Positions 57,257-64,000 of a stretch of 64,000 bases of DNA are shown here, piece by piece. Location of the stretch: positions 1 through 64,000 of the forward strand of contig NW_005179118.1 of assembly GCF_000350225.1 (NCBI RefSeq). The letters are read 5' to 3'. Numbering within the stretch: position 1 is the stretch's first letter; each line of letters opens with the position of its first letter. Made by a program: the position numbers and the translations under genes. The notes under the pieces are model-generated. The model was not told the origin of the DNA. It saw only the letters and a program-made list of their open reading frames with translations, and did not search any database. Source of the DNA: Chondrus crispus. Its lineage: Eukaryota > Rhodophyta > Florideophyceae > Gigartinales > Gigartinaceae.

Positions 57257-60200
57257 TTACCCAGCGGCGCGCGCTCCCTTACCTCTAACCCCCCTCGTTT
57301 CCGAGTGGTCGGGACGAAGGTAGTTATACCACAGCTGGGTCGGGGCGGCCGCAGTGACGTCGCGGGGTCCCCGCGGCATCGGGGTTATCCAGTCGATGTT
57401 CACGCGGTTTGAGACCCCGTCTTGATCGACGACCACTGTGGTCTCCGTAGTGGATCGGACCCGAAACGGGCCTTCCGTTTTCGGTAAAAGCTTGACGGAG
57501 AGTCCCCCGTCATTACTTGGCAGGTCTCCCCGTTCGGTACTCGTCAATGGCCGAGGTGGGCGGTCGACATAGACCAGGTCTCCCACCTCGATGACCGGAC
57601 GGAAACGCACCTTCTTACCGAAGTCGGCCTTGTATCGCCTTTGCGCCGCGGTTAGTTTCACCGGCGTGCGCTCAAGGGCGTCGCGGAGTTTACGCAGCGT
57701 CGCGCGCTTGTACTGTACCGGGGTCCTCGGATCTTCCGTGTTGGAGACGGCATCCTGCGGTACAGTACCAGGCAGTGCCAAACCGGACGGTGGTCGCGTC
57801 AGCACCAGGTCGAACGGGGTAGTCTCCGTCGACCGGTGGACCTGCGTGTTATACGCGAAGGTCAGGGGCTGGATGTATTCGTCCCAGTCCCTCTGATGCT
57901 CCGCGACATAATGTCGGAGGCGCTGTACTAGAGTACGGTTGAACCGCTCGGTTTGCCCATTCGTCTGGGGGTGATAGGCGGTAGTCAGGCAATGCCTCAC
58001 CCCTAGGAGGGCACACACCGCGTCGAAGAACTTGGCGGCAAACTGCGGTCCGTTATCGGTTAGCACGTAACTTCGTGCGCCGTATACGTAGACCCAGTTG
58101 CCCAAGAAGACGTTAGCCACAACTGACGCGGTGATGGTCCGTAACGGGATACTGCGCGTCAGCTTGGTGAACCGGTCGGTCATGACGAGCACGTGGCGAT
58201 TCCCGTGCGCTGTCTTCGGTAAGGGGCCGAGCAGGTCCATTGCGACGAAATCCAGCGGTCCTGCCGCTGGGAAGAGCTTGAGATCCTTCTGGTGCTTCAC
58301 CAGGGTTCCCCGGGTGGCAGCGCATGACGCGCAATTCCGTACGGTACTGAAGGCTTTGTTGGCCATATGAGGCCAATAATATTCCCGTCGGAGGGTATAG
58401 TACATCCTCGTACCGCCCGGGTGTCCTGCCAGGCGGGTATGATGGGCGAGGTACAATATCTTCGCCCTGAGCCGTTTCGGTACAACCTGCTGCAGGGTCC
58501 CATCGAGGGGGGACTTGCGGACGACAAACCCGTATCGGTCGACGTCGTAGCGCGAGTCCAGATTCCCCACGGTCTCGGCGGCCGCCCTACAAAAGGGGTC
58601 CTCGGCCTGTTCCCGAAGGAACTCTTCCACCGTTACGGATGAGACGTCGCGTTCTTCGGGTATAACCGCGAACGCGTGCTCAGCTCTCCCCGGGTCGCCG
58701 GGGGTCTCCCAGTGTACGGTACCTTGGCGGGGGTTATGGTCCTCCTCTCGCCATTTTACTGCGAAACACGGGACCTCGTCGTCAACCGGTTCGGGGGTCG
58801 CTCCGTCCACTCGGAAGCGTGATACACCATCCGCAAGTTGGTGCTTAATAACCGGTCGGTACTGTACGTCGTAGTCGTACTCCGCTAGGCGGAGACGCCA
58901 GCGCGCTAGCCGGCCGGAGCTATCCGCCAGGTTGAGGACCCATCGTAGGGCCTCGAGACCCGTACGGAGGTCAAACGTGTTCCCATATAGATATGGTCGA
59001 AGCGTGAGGATGCTCCACACGACAGCAAGGCATTCCTTTTCGGTAGTGGTATAGTTCTTCTCCGCGTCCGTGAGGGTGCGGCTCCAATAACCGATCGGTA
59101 GGCGGTCGCCGTCTGGCTGCTCCTGTAGCAGGGCGCAGCCGACCTGGTACGCGCACGCGTCTGTATCAAGGGTGTTCTTCTTTCCGTACCGGGGTAGGGC
59201 CAATATCGGTGGGAACATGAGGCGTTTCTTCAGCGCCACGAACGCCTCGTATTCCTCATCGGTCAGGACTTCGAACTCGAAGGGTTGGTTCTTGCCCGTT
59301 TTCCGGTTTAACGGAGCGGCTATCTTCGCGAAGCCCTTCACGAACCGGCGGTAAACATTGCACATTCCTAGGAATGACCGCAATTCCGTTTGGTTCCGGG
59401 GAGGTCGAGCGCGCTCGATGGCGACCACGTTGCCGCGCTCGACCTCAAACCTGCCTGGTCGGATCACGTGTCCCAGGTAGGTGACCGAGGTGTCGAAGAG
59501 GGCGCACTTCGACAGCTTCAGCGACACGCCCGCGTCCGGCAGTAGGCGTAGAACTTCGCGGACGTGCGCGACGTGTTCCGTTACGGTCTTGGAGTAGATG
59601 ATAACATCATCCAGGTAGACCACTGCGGTTTCCCATTTTACCCGCAATAGTATGATGTCGACGGCCCGCTGAAAGGTAGCGGGGGCGTTCTTCAAACCGA
59701 ACGGCATGCGGAGATATCGGTACAACCCGCAGTGCGACGCGAACGTCATCTTGTCGCGGTCCTCCTCGGCGATTTCTACTTGCCAATACCCGCTGTTGCA
59801 ATCCAGCGTAGTAAAGACAGTAGCGTCGCAGAGGGAATCGATGCACTCGTCCATCCTTGGCAACGGATAGGAATCCCGAACGGTGACTGCGTTGAGCTTT
59901 CTGTAGTCGACACAGAACCGCATGGTACCATCCTTTTTAGGGACGAATACCACGGGGCTTGCCCATTCGGCCGTGGCGGGTTCGATTACCCCTGCCCGGA
60001 GCATGCGGTCGATCTCCGTTTTCTCTTTTTCCCGTGCGGTTGGTCCAGCGCGGTAAGGCGCCTGGTAAATCGGGCGAGCACCGGGCTTGAGCTCAATCCG
60101 GTGCTTCGTGGCCCCGATTTTTCCCAGCCGGCCGGTCCACATGTCCTTAAATTCGGACAGTACCTCGAGGATCTCCGAGCGTACCTCGTCGTCCTCGGCA

Positions 60201-60320
60201 CCGATGTAGACATCCTCCTGCCAGGCGTTGGGGTCCTCCTCAGAGGCAGCGGTGTCTTCGGGTTTATCCGTTCTAACCGCCCCGAGGTGTGTCTTGGGTG
60301 GCGTGGCTTTTTCACCCCGC
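57257..60320 (-). CDS. pol: Element C pol: RT, RNase H, integrase
   Basis: An uninterrupted frame from about 60320, which includes 961 codons after the first ATG at 60142. RT has TLDCNSGYW and AVVYLDDVIIYSK. RNase H has LDTDACAYQVGCALLQ and TTTEKECLAVVW. Integrase has the HHCC finger (HHTRLAGHPGGTRMYY, CASCA) and DDE residues (AMDLLGP, TDNGPQF, NGQTERFN). The C-terminus has a GPF segment but no chromodomain, so C belongs to another Ty3/gypsy branch than A and B. No internal stop is seen. Confidence 0.93.
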
Positions 60321-61299
60321 CCTTGTCCGTACGGTTATCGGCGGCTTCTTCCGCGCCATCCTTTGCGGTTGAGAGGTTGGAATTAAATATCCCTCCCCTT
60401 TCCTTAGCTTCGGCCGCTTCCGTGGCCGAGTCGCCAAGGGTCAGGATGTGAGTGGGCGCCGGAAGAGCCAGTCCGATTACGGTATGCTTCGGGATGTGAA
60501 CCGAGCGGTGCCCAAAATTGCCGAGCATTACCGAGAACGGTTTTTCGGGGACAACATCCATGAGCCCCTGTGCCATGAGGGTCAAATTCTTGTGCGCGGT
60601 TTTTGGGGAGTTCTGTAAAAAACATAGCCCCCCCACCGGCGTGCCGACCCTCACCATGGCCTGCGTCATCCGGGGAATTGTCACCCCTCTGATGACGCGG
60701 ATCTTCCTTGACGGTGTGTTGGCGGGGAACGCCATCTGCTTCCGTTCGGGTTTATCCGACGGCGGTAGTTGTTGTGCGGTGCTCCTCGAGGCCATCTTGC
60801 GGTCGTGCCTCGAGGGGGTTGTTCCGACCAAAGCCACTGGTGGCGCGTCGTGGAACACGACCTTCCGTTGCGGTGGGAGGATCGCCTTGACGTGGCGATC
60901 CAGGAAGGTCGTACCGAGGATACAGTCCACGGCGAGGCTCATGACTACCAGGAACGGGACGCGCGCCACAAACTCACCGATTCGGACGAGCAGGGGGATT
61001 TCCCCTAGTGCCTTCATCGCGCGGTTTGACGCGTCGATGAGCGCTGGGCTCCGAACCAGTTTTATCGACGGTCGCCACGACTCGGCGACACACCGTAAAT
61101 GGATGAGGTTCGGGCCGGCTCCTGAGTCAAGCACTGGCGTGATGGCGACCATCAACGCCTGCTTCTGACCAACCGTCGCGGAGATCTTGTAGTTCTGCTT
61201 CTTGAAGAAGCAGATGGCCTGGACTTCCGTTCGGTCACCCGGCTGCGCTTCCATTAGCGCAGCCGGATTGGGTGTGCCTAAGCTTCTGAGGCTGGGCAC
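60321..61299 (-). CDS. Element C protease domain
   Basis: Retroviral-type aspartic protease with a canonical site (VLDSGAGPNLI, Asp-Ser-Gly) and ILGTTFLDRHV. It lies in the -1 frame relative to gag, overlapping its end. The frame continues past the RT start to 59986, but the conserved RT sequence is in the -1 frame from about 60320, at GTG AAA AAG. The GTG at 61299 is not necessarily a start. Confidence 0.8.
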
Positions 61300-61319
61300 G
61301 GGGAGAGACGTCGTCGCCT

Positions 61320-62175
61320 CTACGCGTCTTCCCCGGCTTCCCCCGTCAGCAGCAAGTCCTGGCGGGTTCTATCTGCGGCTCGCGCCACGTGGTCTTCGGT
61401 ATGGTCGGGGTGCGGTTCCTCGGCTACGTTGACGCCCGCGGGGGCCGTTTGACGCTGGTTTCGCCAAGCCGACGGCCCCTGGCGGTTGAACTGGGATCCC
61501 GGGCGGAGGCCTTGCCGGATGCGCAGCTTCTGGTAGTTGGCCTCTCGTGCCTCCAGAAGCTTGGCCCGCAGGCCCGCATCGGCAACGACGGGACACCCCT
61601 CTTGTCGGTGCGTGGTTTCAAGGCAGAACCGGCACGGTGGCGGTCCAGGAAATCTCCCGCCGGAGAACCGGACGCGTGGATCCTGCCCTTGCCTCCCGTA
61701 CAGTCCTGTGCGCACGTCGCCAGGGTTGGCGGGTGGAACTGGGGCGCTCGCCGTCGAGGCTGCCGGCGACGGATAATAACTCGTCGGTGGCGAGCTCATC
61801 GAGGTCGGCGTGGCGGTTTGGTCCGTCACGGCCAGGATAGCTTCTTCAGCAAATCCCCCGGCCGTAGGGATGTCGGACGCCGACTCAACCGACAGCACGG
61901 GCCTCGTCTTTGCGGTGCGGTCGAATCTTCTAGCCGCTCCGGACTGCTCTCGGTGAGCCATGGCGGACATCCCTTGTCGATGGGAGGCCCGATTGGTTTC
62001 CCGGATCGCTTGCGCATAGCGAGCGACGGATTGGTAGTCCACATCCGGGTGCGTGGCGAGGTAATTACGAACCTGCGCGCACGTGGCGGGCAGTAACCCC
62101 TCTACGAACAGGGACTCCAACCGCCTGTAGGAGAATACCGTACCGCAGCGAAGTGCCTTGTCGACCCCTCCGGTA
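61320..62175 (-). pseudogene. gag: Element C gag, C-terminal part
   Basis: Starts abruptly within a capsid-like helical region (YRRLESLFVEGLLPATCAQV, then QSVARYAQAIRETN). It has a Pro/Ser-rich linker, one CCHC knuckle (CRFCLETTHRQEGC, about 61600-61640) and a basic tail ending at 61320. The N-terminal half is missing. The open frame continues further right to 62885 but that part is Pro/Ser/Arg-rich and unlike gag. Confidence 0.75.
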
Positions 62176-63492
62176 CAAGGCGTATTCGAATATCGCATGG
62201 AGGATGCTGTGCGGTCACGTGCGGAAGAGAGTGGAATGGGGATTCGATCGCTCGTCCTGTCTGCAGTGGGCGGGGGCGGCGACGGCACCGTCGTGGGAAC
62301 GACGGTGAGAATAGGAGACAGTGTTGTGGGGCGCTGGACAAGACTTGGGGGAGTTAAAAGGCTTTGGTTTGAAGGTTCTACGCGGGGTACTGAGGAGTTG
62401 TTTGGGCAAGCATGGTACAGTACAACAGGAAAATAGTAAGTGTGGGGTTTTTTTGCTGCTCGGTGAGGAACTGTACAGAGCACCCTTCGGTAGAATACAG
62501 AGGGTTGGGTGTATCGGGGGAAAGGTGCGGGGCCGGTGGGGTTTGTTGCTGTTGAGTTCTGTTTCCGAAGGGATGGAAATCGGTACAGACTGGTGGCGGT
62601 GTTTATTCGATGATTGGTGAGGTACAGAGAACGAGTGAATGGTGTAACAGTACATCTGCGGTGGTACAGTACAGACTGCGGTGGAACGAGATCGGGAAGA
62701 GTGACAGAAGGCGCGTGCTCGCTGGAATAGGTCGGGAATAGGAACGGTTCCACATATCGATGAAGATTGAAAACTTCCCTCGCTAACAGCGTCGCAGACA
62801 ATAACACAGCAGGAAGACGACGACACGCCCGCAGGAGTGGAGGAAGTCTACTTATTCTCACACCCACAGATACCATCATGTACATTCAAACAAATTGATG
62901 AGAGTTTTGCCTATATAAGAGATTGCCACGCGGGCCGTAGTATGTCGGGCTGGTTGAACGTAGGATTGGTTACGAGGCTGTAAGGGATGTTTTGAGACGT
63001 TGTTCCGAGTACTGCAAGCGTGCCATAACTGCACCGCAGTCAGCCCGCTCATCTCACCAGGCACAACTGAAGAGCACTAGCGCTCCACAAGTCTCCGTGC
63101 CAGATCCTCAAATGACCCGCCCATGATCTCATCAATCTTGAACTGCACAAACATTGGCATTCCTCGACGAGAAAATTGTTTGGTGACTGACACAGAGCAA
63201 ATGCTATGCTCAGATTAGTATCGAGACGAACAAAGGCCTTGTGTCAGGAGCCGGGACCTCCATGACTAGCTCAAATGGCTGTTTGGCCTTGGATGGATGA
63301 ACTTGTCAGCACTGTGAGGTATGGCGAAGAGGGCAATCATCGTGTTGACGCCAAGGTCGCTCTTCCTTCGCACGCCGTGCCCCTGCTGTACGTCGCCGCC
63401 GCGGGCCATAGTGCCGACGCCATCATTCATCTCGAGCTGCTGTGCGCAGTATGGAATGCCCTTTCCATCGGTGGCCTGTTCATCATCATCGA
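62176..63492. other. No gene recognised
   Basis: Contains a long minus-strand frame (to 62885) of Ser/Pro/Cys-rich composition that I take to be chance, and frequent GGTACAGTAC or TACAGT motifs at 62410-62690. Nothing else supported. Confidence 0.35.
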
Positions 63493-64000
63493 TCACAACG
63501 TAAACTCATTATTCACCGGCGGCGGTGACACTCTGAGACATCCCATCATGTCCCCGTCGTAGCCGTAGATAAGCATGGGCGGTGCCGGACTCGGCACCTG
63601 ACCAAGCGGCGCGAGCATATCTCCTACATCAACCAATCCCTGTGACACCAGTGGCGACGATGTCCCAACACGCCCGCCAACTCCCCCACTTCCAGGGCCA
63701 CCCGCTGCCGCGCCCTTTCCGCCCTGCGAAGCTAACATGCAAATATCGTCCCGCGCGTCAACTTGTGGAAGATCGGGAAGCGGCTCTCGCCATACTGCGT
63801 GGCTTCATCCGGGTCGAGCACCTCCTGCTCTGTGTCTGATGGCGCCTTAATGGCGATGACGGTATCGCCTTCGAGTTCCGGCGTAGACTTGGTATCACCG
63901 GTAACATCGGTGAAGGCAGCGCAATGCTTGCCAGTTGCGAGGAGTCGGATATTGGACTGATAGGACGCGATGGCGTCGTCCAACCCCTGCTCCTCTTGCT
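63493..64000 (-). CDS. E2F-family transcription factor, C-terminal part
   Basis: Enters from the right edge. The sequence LDDAIASYQSNIRLLATGKH is followed by DTVIAIKAPSDTEQEVLDPDEA. This matches the coiled-coil and marked-box dimerisation region of E2F proteins (compare the conserved T-x-IAIKAP and EVPDPDE of plant E2F). After KLTRG the expected block (DDICMLASQ, like PIDVYLVSQ in plants) is one frame over, near 63755, so there is an indel or very short intron. The tail is Gly/Pro-rich and ends at 63493. The DNA-binding domain lies outside the window. E2F with DP controls G1/S genes in the nucleus. Confidence 0.65.

Larger units (their letters stand above)
57257..62175 (-). mobile_element. 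Element C: 5'-truncated Ty3/gypsy element
   Basis: Gag C-terminal half, protease and pol in order on the minus strand. Gag homology-like sequence stops at about 62150-62175, where composition changes. No 5' LTR is present in the window to its right and the 3' LTR is only tentative. Confidence 0.85.

Noticed and set aside
62215..62885. Ser/Pro/Cys-rich minus-strand frame as an extension of element C gag
   Set aside because: Composition changes abruptly at about 62175 and nothing resembles a gag N-terminus.
1..64000. tRNA, rRNA or snRNA genes
   Set aside because: No cloverleaf-type T-loop plus acceptor combination or rRNA-like core was seen by eye; a tRNAscan run would settle it.

Overview
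This is eukaryotic nuclear DNA: a spliced gene with GT-AG introns and phase-consistent exons, an E2F-type transcription factor, NB-ARC and WD40 remnants, and a dense load of LTR retrotransposons and DNA transposons. Compact genes with very short introns, GC-rich Ty3/gypsy elements set in AT-richer host DNA, and PIF/Harbinger plus short TIR elements suggest a florideophyte red alga (Chondrus-like). That taxonomic guess is inference; the sequence alone does not prove it.

Layout. 1-6.1 kb: decayed host genes (an unassigned spliced gene, a broken PRMT5-like methyltransferase, an NB-ARC/STAND remnant, a frameshifted heavy-metal-associated domain ORF). 6.1-19.3 kb: element A, a complete 13.2 kb Ty3/gypsy chromovirus with 700-bp LTRs and a GGGCG target duplication, gag-pol on the minus strand. 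19.3-40 kb: host-like DNA with a WD40 fragment, three copies of a CTAG-flanked MITE, an intron-containing glutamate-receptor-like gene, a complete PIF/Harbinger element with TTA target duplication, a small secreted Cys-rich protein and a secreted aerolysin-like pore-forming-family protein. 40.1-54.5 kb: element B, a diverged relative of A, truncated at its left LTR and carrying a nested 1.04-kb solo LTR. 54.5-62.2 kb: an unassigned GC-rich ORF cut by element B, then element C, a different Ty3/gypsy lineage without a chromodomain. Right edge: C-terminal part of an E2F gene.

The standout system is the A/B retrotransposon family. Besides gag and pol (protease, reverse transcriptase, RNase H, integrase, chromodomain), both copies carry on the opposite strand, between pol and the 3' LTR, a roughly 800-residue ORF that is strongly conserved between them, starts exactly 56 nt inside the LTR, and resembles no family I recognise. 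Each copy has different lesions in it, so the parental family evidently keeps it intact. The module is bracketed by two copies of a short segment made of the pol 3' end plus a G-rich polypurine tract. Gag and pol are linked by a conserved -1 frameshift site with a covarying downstream stem, and the LTRs contain an ordered row of perfect hairpins whose sequences differ between A and B while pairing is kept.

All three large retroelements are disabled in this copy: A and B by multiple nonsense and frameshift changes, C by a missing 5' part of gag. Host genes near them (HMA, PRMT5, NB-ARC, WD40) are also broken or partial.
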